From assembly GCA_016195825.1 (NCBI GenBank), contig JACPYV010000161.1:24151-88150 (forward strand): 64,000 nucleotides of DNA. The letters are read 5' to 3'. Both the position numbers and the translations under genes were made by a program. The notes beneath the pieces were generated by a model that did no database searches, had not been told where the DNA came from, and saw nothing but the letters and a program-made list of their open reading frames with translations. The stretch comes from Burkholderiales bacterium. Lineage in GTDB: Bacteria > Pseudomonadota > Gammaproteobacteria > Burkholderiales > Burkholderiaceae_C. Below, one piece after another: positions 48,867 through 56,508 of this stretch. How positions within the stretch are numbered: position 1 is the first letter of the stretch; the number at the start of each line of letters is the position of its first letter.

Positions 48867-49588
48867 GCAAGTCTCGCTGCGGCCTGGCGCCGGCATGGAA
48901 AGAAACCGTTCAAGGTGAGCCGGCCCCTGGCAGGGTCGTCACTTAGGAGGTCGGGGCGGTCGATGGCGGCCGAGTGATAGCGGCCGCCGTCGTAGATGAT
49001 CATGCGGTTCCAGGCGGCCGGCACGGTCGCCACGCAGTCAAAATATGGCGAGTCTTCGGCCGGGTAGCCCGGCGCGATGCCATGCCGCGCGGAGAAGTCA
49101 GCGGGCGCCAGCAGCTCGGCATCCCGAAACAGCTCGGCCATTTCCCGCGCCGGCCGCCGGGGCGCGAAAAAGCGTGTGCCGCCCAGGGCGGGGTCGCGGA
49201 ACAGGTAGAGGACCGAGGCAGCGAACATCGCTTCGGGGTCGTCATCGTTGATGCGGTCGCGGTGACACAGCCACTGCAGAGGCTGCAGCTGATCGACGGG
49301 CGTGGTCGCCAAGGCGAGCCGCACATAGGCCGCATGGCAGCGCCGCAGCGCCAGCGGCCCGCGCGCGTGCTGCCAGAACAGGTCGCGCAAGCGCTGGTCG
49401 AATTCGGTCGACAGGCCCATCACCTGGCCTGGGTAGAGATTGCCCTCGGGCGACTCGAAGCGTCGGTCGGTAGCAAAGCTCACCAGGGTCTCGGGCTCCT
49501 GCAACACGTCGTCGAGCACCACGCAGCACAGACCCGGCGCCGGCTCCAGCACCTGCACGCGCGGTTGGGGGTTGAAGAGGCTGATCAT
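48863..49588 (-). CDS. DUF6445-like protein with 2-oxoglutarate/Fe(II) oxygenase-type metal motif
   Basis: The start is ATG 49588 (MISLFNPQPRVQVLEPAPG), giving 241 residues; a TTG 45 bases upstream is weaker. The protein has HRDRIND near residue 125 (an HxD pair), LYLFRDPALGGTRFF, and MIIYDGGRYHSAAI followed by RGRLTLNGFF, so a His-x-Asp...His triad with a downstream Arg can be drawn as in the cupin-fold Fe(II)/2-oxoglutarate oxygenases. I assign it to the DUF6445 type, which is found beside tryptophan-halogenase homologues and TonB receptors. No biochemical function is known to me. It is the first gene of the operon; its start overlaps a hairpin repeat region without an obvious ribosome site. 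Confidence 0.7.
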   Translation of the reverse strand: MISLFNPQPRVQVLEPAPGLCCVVLDDVLQEPETLVSFATDRRFESPEGNLYPGQVMGLSTEFDQRLRDLFWQHARGPLALRRCHAAYVRLALATTPVDQLQPLQWLCHRDRINDDDPEAMFAASVLYLFRDPALGGTRFFAPRRPAREMAELFRDAELLAPADFSARHGIAPGYPAEDSPYFDCVATVPAAWNRMIIYDGGRYHSAAIDRPDLLSDDPARGRLTLNGFFPCRRQAAARLA

Positions 49589-49614
49589 CAAAGCACAAAA
49601 GAGCTTTCGGGCCG

Positions 49615-49689
49615 AGCGCCGGGCCGCTCCCAAGCCGGCCCGCGCCGGCGATGTGCTCGCGGCTCAACGCCGCGAGCATCGCCGTCCCC
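49615..49689. repeat. Intergenic hairpin repeat, copy A
   Basis: It shares AGCGCCGGGCCGC, the 18-base core GGCGATGTGCTCGCGGCT and GCATCGCCGT with copy B at 62283-62347. Here it forms a long hairpin at 49647-49683: GGCGAT and GCTCGCGGC pair with GCCGCGAGC and ATCGCC around loop TCAAC, with a two-base bulge. It looks like a REP-type element. Confidence 0.6.
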
Positions 49690-49824
49690 TTGGGCGCTGA
49701 AGCCGGACACAGCAGGCCCAGTGGGCACGCTGTGCCTGCCGAAGAGTTGCAGCGCAAGCCGCGGCGCGCTCTGCAGGACCGACCGAGACACTCCTTGGAC
49801 GAGGGGCTTCATCTCTGACCTCAA

Positions 49825-49858
49825 GAAAAAACCCTTGCCGGATCGCTCCGGCAAGGGT
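49825..49858 (-). terminator. Rho-independent terminator of TonB receptor gene
   Basis: ACCCTTGCCGGA (49831-49842), loop TCGC, then TCCGGCAAGGGT form a perfect 12-pair stem, followed on the minus strand by a T run. It lies 26 bases past the receptor stop. Confidence 0.9.
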
Positions 49859-49884
49859 CGTCACACTAGCACCGGTCCGGTGGA

Positions 49885-52623
49885 TCAGAACTTGTAGTTC
49901 ACGCCGAACAGGTAGGTCTTGCCGTACTTGGTGTACTGCTTGGTCTGCGTCAGGTCATTGTTGTAGTACTCGACATAGGGCTCGTTGCCCAGGTTGTTGA
50001 CCTGGAACAGCACCGACAGGCCCTTGGCCATGCCGCTCTGGAACTCGTAGCCCAACTGCATGTCGGTGACCTTTTCCTTCTTGACGTACTCGAAGGTGCG
50101 GTCAGCGCCGAAGCCGGTCACTTCACCCACGAAACCGTCACGGATGCGCGTGCTGATACGCGCCGAGAAGCCGGACTTCTCGTAGTAGGCCGTCAGGTTG
50201 TAGGTGTTGGGCGACAGGCCCGGCAGCGGGCGGGTGTCGCCGGGACCGAAGGGCGCGATCTTGCTGCCGACGTAGGCGTAGCTCAGCTGCACGCCGAAGC
50301 CACTCAGCATCGGCGTCACGAGATCCAGCGGCACCGACACCGCCAGTTCGGCACCAGACATCGAGCCGCCCTGGCCATTGGCCTGAGTCTCGAACTCGCC
50401 GATGTCGGACGTCGGCGTCACAGCGCCCGGGGGCGTCAGCGTGCCGAAACGGTCCTTGAAGTTGATGTTCAGCTTCTGCTTGTAGATGAAGGTCTTCAGG
50501 TCCTTGTAGAAGGCAGCGACCGACACATAGCCCTTGTTGCCGAAGTACAGCTCGTAGGACAGGTCCAGCGCGTCGGCCTTCCAGGGCTTGAGCTCTGGGT
50601 TGCCGCCGTCGCCAGTCCAGATCTTGCGGGTGTTGTCGACTCCGTAGCTCTGGGTGGCACGCAGGTCATCCATGCGCGGACGCGTGATCTGGCGAGCCAC
50701 AGCGAAGCGCACATTCTGGTTGTTGGCGACTTGCCAGGACAGGTTCAGGCTCGGCAGCCAGTCGGTGTAGGTCGTGCCGCGGGTCGTCGGGTTGGTGGTG
50801 CCGCCCTGGATGCTGAACGCATTGGAGCGCTGGTCGGCGTGGACAGCCTGCACACCCAGGTTACCGCGCAGCGGCATGCCCAGCAGTTCGGTGTCGACAT
50901 CGGCCTTGACGAAGGCGGTCGTGATGTCTTCCTTGACCGTCCAGTCCTTGTTGATGATGTCGTGGTTGCCCAGGTTGGCACGCAGGTTGTAGAACTGCGC
51001 CGCAGCGGCGCGGGCGTCATACGAGATGAAGTTGCCCAGGCCCGCATAGCTCATGCTGTTGGGGTCCGACAGCAGGTTCGCCGGGATGGTGGTGGGCGAG
51101 GTCTTCAGATCCAGGAACCATTCCGGCACATCGCGCGACTTCTGGCGCTGCGTGAGGTTCAAGCCGACTTCGGCACCGCTGAAGAAGGCGAAGTCCTGCG
51201 TGTACTTGGCCGAGACGCGGGCGGACTTGATCTCGTCCTGCACCTCGGGCTTCTTCAGGTAGCCCGCCTGGCCCCAGCCACCAGAGTCCACCAACTTGAT
51301 CAGCGACGGGTCGGCGTAGTTCAGGCCGGCCGTGATGTTCGGCAAGCCGCCGCCCACGGGCAGAACCACCTTGAAGGTGTCCGTCGCGCCAGCGCCGCCC
51401 TGGCCGGTACCGGCGTAGAGCTCCATGATGGATTCTTCACGCTTGGCCTTGGACCAGCTCAGGTCGCCCACCAGCGTGATGGCGGGGCTCAGCACCAGCT
51501 TGCTGTTCCAGCCCACGGCCGAAATGGTGTCGTTGCGGTCATTGACGTCGTGGCGCAGCACCGGCTTGACACCGACGTAGTCGCCCTTGGTCAGCACGCC
51601 ACCGGTGTAGGTGTTGGGACCGGTCTGCGTGGCGCCTTCGACGACCGGGTTGGTCAGTTGCGCGCCGGACCAGGCCAGGCCTGCCTCGAAGCCGCGCTGC
51701 AGTGCATTGCGTTCGTAGGTCGAGTGGTAGACGTCGACCAGGGTCTCGAAGTCCTTGGACGGCTTCCACTGCAGCACGCCCATCAGGCCGTTGCGCTTTT
51801 GCGAGGCCGACTCGTTGCGCAGCTGCACGCCACCCGGCACGCGGACGTCGTTGTAGGTGTTGGCGCCGATCGTGCCGCTGCCCTGCGGGTAGCCCCAGTT
51901 GCGGAAGTAGTTGTTCTGGTTGGGCGAATCCAGGCGCGCATAGCCCAGGGCCACGCCCACGGTACGGTCGGCGAACTGGTCGACATAGGAGAAGCTGAAG
52001 CGGCTGCCCTTGTCGCCAGCAGCACCCGGGTTCAGGCGGCCCAGCGAGTTCTTCTCGCCACGCAGGTTGACGGCCATAGTGCGGCCAGAGAACGACAGCG
52101 GGCGCACGGTCTGCAGGTCGATCGTGCCGGACAGACCCTGGCCCACCAGCGCCGCATCGGGCGTCTTGTAGATGGTCACGCCGCTGAGCAGCTCGGACGG
52201 GTACTGGTCAAACTCGGCGGAGCGGTTGTCGCCGGTGCTGACCTGCTCGCGGCCGTTCAGCAGCGTGGTGGCGAACTGGCCGGCCAGGCCACGGATCTGC
52301 ACTTCCTGCGCACGGCCGTTGACGCGCTGCGCGGTTAGGCCTGGCAGGCGGGCGATGGACTCGGCGATGGACGAGTCAGACAGCTTGCCAATGTCTTCGG
52401 CCGAGATGGCCTCGACGATGGAGTCGCTGTTGCGCTTGACCGAGATGGCGGCCTCGATGCCCTTGCGGATGCCGGTGACGGTCACCGTCTCGAGTTGCTG
52501 GGCCGGTTGCGTCTGCGCCGCGGCGCCTGCAGCCACGATCAGCAGCGTGCAGCCGATGGCCACCGGGCTGATGCGGAAGGACGCTGCGGCAGCCGCGCCG
52601 CGCTTGTCTTTGCTCATGGTCAT
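49885..52623 (-). CDS. TonB-dependent outer-membrane receptor, probable maltodextrin/oligosaccharide transporter
   Basis: The start is ATG 52623, with AGGAG six bases upstream; the open frame continues further but the signal peptide begins here. 912 residues: signal region ending GAAAQT, a TonB-box-like ETVTVTG, a plug domain (SIAESIARLPGLTAQRVNGRAQEVQIRGL, LLNGREQVSTGDNRS), then a beta barrel ending YLFGVNYKF with terminal aromatic. It belongs to the TIGR01782-type receptors that include Caulobacter MalA. With glucan genes on both sides and two palindromic sites upstream, uptake of maltodextrins or a related oligosaccharide is inferred. It is followed by its own terminator, then the DUF6445/halogenase operon. 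Confidence 0.92.
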   Translation of the reverse strand: MTMSKDKRGAAAAASFRISPVAIGCTLLIVAAGAAAQTQPAQQLETVTVTGIRKGIEAAISVKRNSDSIVEAISAEDIGKLSDSSIAESIARLPGLTAQRVNGRAQEVQIRGLAGQFATTLLNGREQVSTGDNRSAEFDQYPSELLSGVTIYKTPDAALVGQGLSGTIDLQTVRPLSFSGRTMAVNLRGEKNSLGRLNPGAAGDKGSRFSFSYVDQFADRTVGVALGYARLDSPNQNNYFRNWGYPQGSGTIGANTYNDVRVPGGVQLRNESASQKRNGLMGVLQWKPSKDFETLVDVYHSTYERNALQRGFEAGLAWSGAQLTNPVVEGATQTGPNTYTGGVLTKGDYVGVKPVLRHDVNDRNDTISAVGWNSKLVLSPAITLVGDLSWSKAKREESIMELYAGTGQGGAGATDTFKVVLPVGGGLPNITAGLNYADPSLIKLVDSGGWGQAGYLKKPEVQDEIKSARVSAKYTQDFAFFSGAEVGLNLTQRQKSRDVPEWFLDLKTSPTTIPANLLSDPNSMSYAGLGNFISYDARAAAAQFYNLRANLGNHDIINKDWTVKEDITTAFVKADVDTELLGMPLRGNLGVQAVHADQRSNAFSIQGGTTNPTTRGTTYTDWLPSLNLSWQVANNQNVRFAVARQITRPRMDDLRATQSYGVDNTRKIWTGDGGNPELKPWKADALDLSYELYFGNKGYVSVAAFYKDLKTFIYKQKLNINFKDRFGTLTPPGAVTPTSDIGEFETQANGQGGSMSGAELAVSVPLDLVTPMLSGFGVQLSYAYVGSKIAPFGPGDTRPLPGLSPNTYNLTAYYEKSGFSARISTRIRDGFVGEVTGFGADRTFEYVKKEKVTDMQLGYEFQSGMAKGLSVLFQVNNLGNEPYVEYYNNDLTQTKQYTKYGKTYLFGVNYKF

Positions 52624-52726
52624 GAATGTCTCCTCTGGTTCATTGGAAAACGGCTTGGCCCGTCGCGCGCAGCCGGGGCTGACGGCGCACCACTCGTGGG
52701 CGAGAACCCAACGTCTCGACCATGTT

Positions 52727-52741
52727 TGTATCAAAACTAGA
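52727..52741. promoter_or_regulatory. HexR-like operator, degenerate (TonB receptor)
   Basis: TGTATCAAAACTAGA matches TGTAG-N5-CTACA with two mismatches and shares the CAAAA centre of two other sites. It lies about 104 bases upstream of the receptor start. Confidence 0.5.
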
Positions 52742-52879
52742 TTTTCTTCCGCACCTGCGTAAACCCTAGACGTTGCGCGAATACGACCCAATTTCAGCCC
52801 AATACCGCGGGTAAACCAGGGTGGAATTGATACTTGCGCGCATTGAGAAGCTCGGGTTGTTCCCAAGAACGACCGAACT

Positions 52880-52894
52880 TGTAGCGCAACTACA
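52880..52894. promoter_or_regulatory. HexR-like operator, perfect palindrome (TonB receptor)
   Basis: TGTAGCGCAACTACA is a perfect TGTAG-N5-CTACA, about 257 bases upstream of the receptor start. Confidence 0.7.
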
Positions 52895-53088
52895 GCGTCA
52901 GGCGACCTCACCCAACAGGCACTGAAGCCGTGAAGAAATCCACATCACGGTGCATGCGGGCACGCCAAGGCGACCGGAGCGCCGAGGCGCCGGCCATGCG
53001 GGCAACAGGGAAGGCAGAGCGCCGCGGCAGCGCCAAGGCTGCCGCAGTGCGAGTTCAGGCAGCCCGGCGGAATCCGGACTGCCGCGCG

Positions 53089-54081
53089 TCAGGCGTCAGC
53101 CTGCTCCAACGCCAGGGAGGCACCGGACAGCGCGGCCAGCGTGTCGGTGATGAGAGCGGTGGGGATACCCGCCAGGAAGGACTGGAAGCGGCCCTTGGCC
53201 TCGAAGCGGCTGCGGAACTCCGACCGGAAGAAGCGCTCTCCCAGGCGCGGCACGATGCCGCCACCGATGAAGACGCCGCCGCGCGAACCCAGTGTCAGCG
53301 CGACATTGCCAGCAAAGCCGCCCAGCATGGCGCAGAACAGGTCCAGCGTGCGCGAGCAGGCCTGCGACTCGCCCGACAGCCCGCGGGCGACGATCTGCTC
53401 GGTGGGCAGCGCGGCGACGTCCTCGCCCTCGGCCAGCACTGCCGCGACAGCGCGGCATAGCACCGGCAGGCCGATGCCGGACAGGAAGCGCTCGGCCGAC
53501 ACATGCGGGAACTCGCGCCGCGCCTGGCTCAGCACGGCACTCTCGAAATCGTCGGCGGGCGCCAACGTCACATGGCCGCCTTCACCCGGCAACGCCAGCC
53601 AGCGGCCCGGTGCGCGCACGACGCCGCCCACACCCAGCCCGGTGCCAGGGCCAATGACGGCCAGCACCGTGCCGGTGGCCACAGCCTCGGCGGCTGGCGG
53701 CGCCTCTCCCCAGGGCCGCAACTGGTGCGGCTGCAGGCGCGGCAGAGACAAGGCCTGCGCCTCGAAGTCGTTCAGGCACAGCAACGTGCTCAGTCCCAGT
53801 TCTGCCTGCGTGCCAGCGCGCGAGAAGCTCCAGGCGCCGTTGGTCAGTTCAATGTGGTCACCATCAAGCGCCGTGGCCAGCGCGAAGGCGGCACTGCGCG
53901 GCGCCGGTCGGCCGGAAGCCTGGGCGGCCAAGTAGGCGCGCACCGCGGCGGCCGGGCCGGCATGAGCCGAGACCGGCAGCACGCGCACATCCTCCACCGG
54001 CGCACCAGGGCCGGCGACAGTGCCAAAGCGCGCGTTGGTGCCGCCGACGTCAGCCACCAGCCAGGGGTAGGCGGCGCTCAT
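53089..54081 (-). CDS. glk: Glucokinase
   Basis: 330 residues, the bacterial ROK-independent Glk type. The phosphate-binding loop is VADVGGTNARFG at the N-terminus, then CLNDFEAQAL, IGPGTGLGVGG, the glucose-binding PGEGGHV, and IGGGIVPRLGERFF in the C-terminal half. It phosphorylates glucose in the cytoplasm, such as that released by MalQ and by amylases. It is divergent from the glucokinase-HexR fusion, with two palindromic sites in the 344 bases between them. Its catalytic motifs are complete, so it is not a decayed copy. Confidence 0.93.
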   Translation of the reverse strand: MSAAYPWLVADVGGTNARFGTVAGPGAPVEDVRVLPVSAHAGPAAAVRAYLAAQASGRPAPRSAAFALATALDGDHIELTNGAWSFSRAGTQAELGLSTLLCLNDFEAQALSLPRLQPHQLRPWGEAPPAAEAVATGTVLAVIGPGTGLGVGGVVRAPGRWLALPGEGGHVTLAPADDFESAVLSQARREFPHVSAERFLSGIGLPVLCRAVAAVLAEGEDVAALPTEQIVARGLSGESQACSRTLDLFCAMLGGFAGNVALTLGSRGGVFIGGGIVPRLGERFFRSEFRSRFEAKGRFQSFLAGIPTALITDTLAALSGASLALEQADA

Positions 54082-54182
54082 GCCCGGGCTCCGGGCGAAA
54101 GGAATGACGGGCGGCGAATATTCAGGAGTCGGGCTTTGGCAAACACAGGGACGAAATAGGTGAAATTGCGGTCGCGGCGGAC

Positions 54183-54197
54183 GGTAGCAAAACTACA
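54183..54197. promoter_or_regulatory. HexR-like operator (glk side)
   Basis: GGTAGCAAAACTACA matches TGTAG-N5-CTACA with one mismatch; the last 14 bases are identical to the site before pulA3. Confidence 0.65.
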
Positions 54198-54294
54198 TCA
54201 ATTCGACAATACACGCTCACCCCAGGCCCGCCGACTCGGAAGAGAAAACGCTTTCAGGCCTTCATCAGTACTGCATCTCCCTGGGGAAACTCGA

Positions 54295-54323
54295 TTGCCG
54301 CGCGGCTGTAGTGAAGCTACAAC
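54295..54323 (+). promoter_or_regulatory. Candidate promoter of glk-hexR, overlapped by an operator
   Basis: TTGCCG at 54295-54300 and TACAAC at 54318-54323 are 17 bases apart. The perfect palindrome at 54307-54321 fills the spacer and covers most of the -10, an arrangement expected for autorepression. Confidence 0.45.
54307..54321. promoter_or_regulatory. HexR-like operator, perfect palindrome (glk-hexR)
   Basis: TGTAGTGAAGCTACA is a perfect TGTAG-N5-CTACA, about 105 bases upstream of the fusion gene start. Confidence 0.7.
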
Positions 54324-54425
54324 CCCTCTCGACGCCCGGCCCCGGCCGCGCCGCGCGCCGGGCCACCTGCGCGGCTGCTGAATAATCCGCCGGTCCCTTT
54401 CTCCGCAGTTTCATTGCCAGCGCCC

Positions 54426-56333
54426 ATGCCCCGTTTCGACAGCCCCCGCCTGCTTGCTGATATTGGTGGTACCTATGCCCGCTTCGCGCTGGAAATGGGG
54501 CCGGGCGAATTCACGCAGATGGCCTCGCTGCGCTGCGCCGACCATGCCGACTTCCATGCCGCCGTGCGGGCCTACTTGCAAGGCCTGAGCTGGCAGGACG
54601 GCAGCCTGCAGCAGATCGCTCACGCGGCCATCGCTATCGCCAACCCGGTCGAGGGCGACCAGGTGCGCATGACCAACTACCACTGGCAGTTCTCCATCGA
54701 CGAGATGCGCCAGCGGCTGGGGCTGGACACGCTGGTGGTCGTCAACGACTTCACCGCCCTGGCCATGGCCTTGCCGCGGCTGGCGGAAGTGGATGTGCGC
54801 CAGGTGGGCGGTGGCCAGGCGCGCCGGCCCAGCGTCATCGGCCTGCTGGGCGCGGGCACGGGCCTGGGCGTGTCGGGGCTGATTCCGGCCGGCGAAGGCT
54901 GGATCGCACTGGGCACCGAGGGCGGCCACGTCAACTTCGGCCCGCGCGACAAGCGCGAGATGGACATCCTGCAGTTCGCCTGGCGGACGCTGGACCACGT
55001 CTCTTACGAACGCCTGATCTCCGGCCCCGGCCTGGAGCTGATCTACCGCGCGTTGGCCGACCGCAATGGCGTGCACACCCCGCCGCTGCAGGCGCCGGCC
55101 ATCACGCAGCGCGCGCTGGAGGATGGCGACAAGCTCTGCCTGGAGACGCTGGAGGTCTTCTGCGGCTTGCTGGGCACGGCCGCCGCCAACCTGGCCGTGA
55201 CGCTGGGCTCGCTGGGCGGCATCTACATCGGCGGCGGCATCGTGCCGCGGCTGGGCGAGTACTTCGACCGCAGCCCCTTCCGCGCGCGCTTCGAAGACAA
55301 GGGACGCTTCCACGACTACGTGTCGGCGATCCCGACCTTCGTCATCACCGCCGAGCACGCCACCTTCAAGGGCGCGTCAGCCATCCTCGAGAACCAGCTG
55401 CGCAACCTGCAGGCTTCGCCCGGCTCGGCCATCCTGGGCCAGATCCGCCGCGCCCGCAGCGAGCTGTCGCCGGCCGAACTGCGCGTGGCCGACCTGGTGC
55501 TGGCCCAGCCGCGCTCGGTGCTGAACGACCCCATCGCCGAGATCGCCCGCGCCGCCGGCGTCAGCCAACCCACCGTCATCCGCTTCTGCCGCTCGCTGGG
55601 CTGCGAGGGCTTGTCCGACTTCAAGTTGCGCCTGGCCTCAGGGCTGACGGGCACGGTGCCGGTCACGCACACACAGGTCAACACCAACGACTCCATGCTG
55701 GAGCTGGGCGCCAAGGTACTGGGCAACACCGCCAGCGCCATCCTGCAGGTGCGCAGCCACCTGAACCGCGACACCATCGACCGCGCCATCGACATGCTGC
55801 TGTCGGCCCACCGCATCGAGTTCTTCGCGCTGGGCCACTACGGCGTCGTGGCGCAAGACGCGCAGTTCAAGTTTCTGCGCTTCGGCATGCCCTGCGGCGC
55901 CTACACGGACCCGCGCCTGCAGTTGCTGGCCGCGGACGTGCTACGCGAGGGCGACGTGGCCGTCGTCATCAGCAGCGGCGGGCGGCTGCCGGAGCTCCTG
56001 AGCGTCGTCGAGAAGGCCCAGGAGCGTGGCGCCAAGGTGGTGGCCATCACAGCCAGCCAGAGCCCGCTGGCCAAGAAGGCCGACGCGACGCTGATCGTCG
56101 ACCACATCGAGGACATCGCGACGCACCTGCCCATGGTCAGCCGCATCCTGCACCTGCTGGTCATCGACATCCTGGCCGTGGGCGTGGCCATGCGGCGCAA
56201 CCCGGACAGCATCGCCGCACTGTCGGCCAGCGCCGAGGACGACGAGGCCAAGCCGGTGCGCGGCGCCAGCACGGCGGCGCCGGGCGTGAGCCTCGCGTCA
56301 CCGCTGGCGCGGCTGACGTCGCACAGCCGCTGA
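54426..56333 (+). CDS. Bifunctional glucokinase / HexR-type RpiR transcriptional regulator
   Basis: The start is ATG 54426 (MPRFDSPRLLADIGG); a TTG 12 bases upstream is possible. 635 residues. Residues about 8-320 are a complete glucokinase (ADIGGTYARFA, VNDFTALAMALP, LGAGTGLGVSGL, GTEGGHVNFG, IGGGIVPRLGEYF). From about 335 to 415 is an RpiR winged helix-turn-helix (LSPAELRVADLVL, AAGVSQPTVIRFCRSLGC). From about 455 to 600 is a SIS sugar-phosphate sensor (RIEFFALGHYGVVAQDAQFKF, VVISSGGRLPELLSVV). The regulator half is HexR-like, whose known effector is 2-keto-3-deoxy-6-phosphogluconate. It is the only transcription factor beside the glucan genes and is the probable reader of the palindromes. 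Such fusions are known in betaproteobacteria. Confidence 0.92.
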   Translation: MPRFDSPRLLADIGGTYARFALEMGPGEFTQMASLRCADHADFHAAVRAYLQGLSWQDGSLQQIAHAAIAIANPVEGDQVRMTNYHWQFSIDEMRQRLGLDTLVVVNDFTALAMALPRLAEVDVRQVGGGQARRPSVIGLLGAGTGLGVSGLIPAGEGWIALGTEGGHVNFGPRDKREMDILQFAWRTLDHVSYERLISGPGLELIYRALADRNGVHTPPLQAPAITQRALEDGDKLCLETLEVFCGLLGTAAANLAVTLGSLGGIYIGGGIVPRLGEYFDRSPFRARFEDKGRFHDYVSAIPTFVITAEHATFKGASAILENQLRNLQASPGSAILGQIRRARSELSPAELRVADLVLAQPRSVLNDPIAEIARAAGVSQPTVIRFCRSLGCEGLSDFKLRLASGLTGTVPVTHTQVNTNDSMLELGAKVLGNTASAILQVRSHLNRDTIDRAIDMLLSAHRIEFFALGHYGVVAQDAQFKFLRFGMPCGAYTDPRLQLLAADVLREGDVAVVISSGGRLPELLSVVEKAQERGAKVVAITASQSPLAKKADATLIVDHIEDIATHLPMVSRILHLLVIDILAVGVAMRRNPDSIAALSASAEDDEAKPVRGASTAAPGVSLASPLARLTSHSR

Positions 56334-56508
56334 TGCGCAAGTCCTGACCCTGCGCCGGGGCGTGACTTTCGCCAGGGCCCGTTTCACTCACGACGATGAG
56401 GTGTTCCAGGTCGGCGCGCCACCGTCCGCCTGATACGCTGAACGCGGCTCGACCACACACACTGAACTCAGCCAGACGGGGCACCGACCCTGTGGTCCTG
56501 GGAGGGAC

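Larger units (their letters stand above)
49589..49884. other. Intergenic region between TonB receptor and halogenase operon
   Basis: 296 bases containing a strong minus-strand terminator for the receptor gene and a hairpin repeat that recurs near 62.3 kb. I see no convincing promoter or operator for the downstream operon, so it may depend on partial read-through from the receptor gene. Confidence 0.5.
52624..53088. promoter_or_regulatory. 465-base intergenic region upstream of TonB receptor
   Basis: It holds two HexR-like operators (52727-52741, 52880-52894) and a GC-rich hairpin at 53024-53045 without a T run. The half near the glk end has no conserved coding frame; the open frame from 52930 is antisense shadow. 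The AT-rich part around 52725-52760 is the likely promoter area of the receptor gene. Confidence 0.6.
54082..54425. promoter_or_regulatory. 344-base divergent regulatory region between glk and glk-hexR
   Basis: It contains two HexR-like operators, 54183-54197 nearer glk and 54307-54321 nearer glk-hexR, and a candidate promoter at 54295-54323. Nothing else recognisable. Confidence 0.65.

Noticed and set aside
49589..49633. Upstream TTG start for the DUF6445-like protein
   Set aside because: The added residues are basic, unconserved in character and run into the hairpin repeat; ATG 49588 is simpler.
50731..52338. 535-codon plus-strand open frame opposite the TonB receptor
   Set aside because: It is a shadow of the receptor gene; no protein family features.
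53024..53045. GCGGCAG/CTGCCGC hairpin as a terminator for glk
   Set aside because: There is no T run on either strand.
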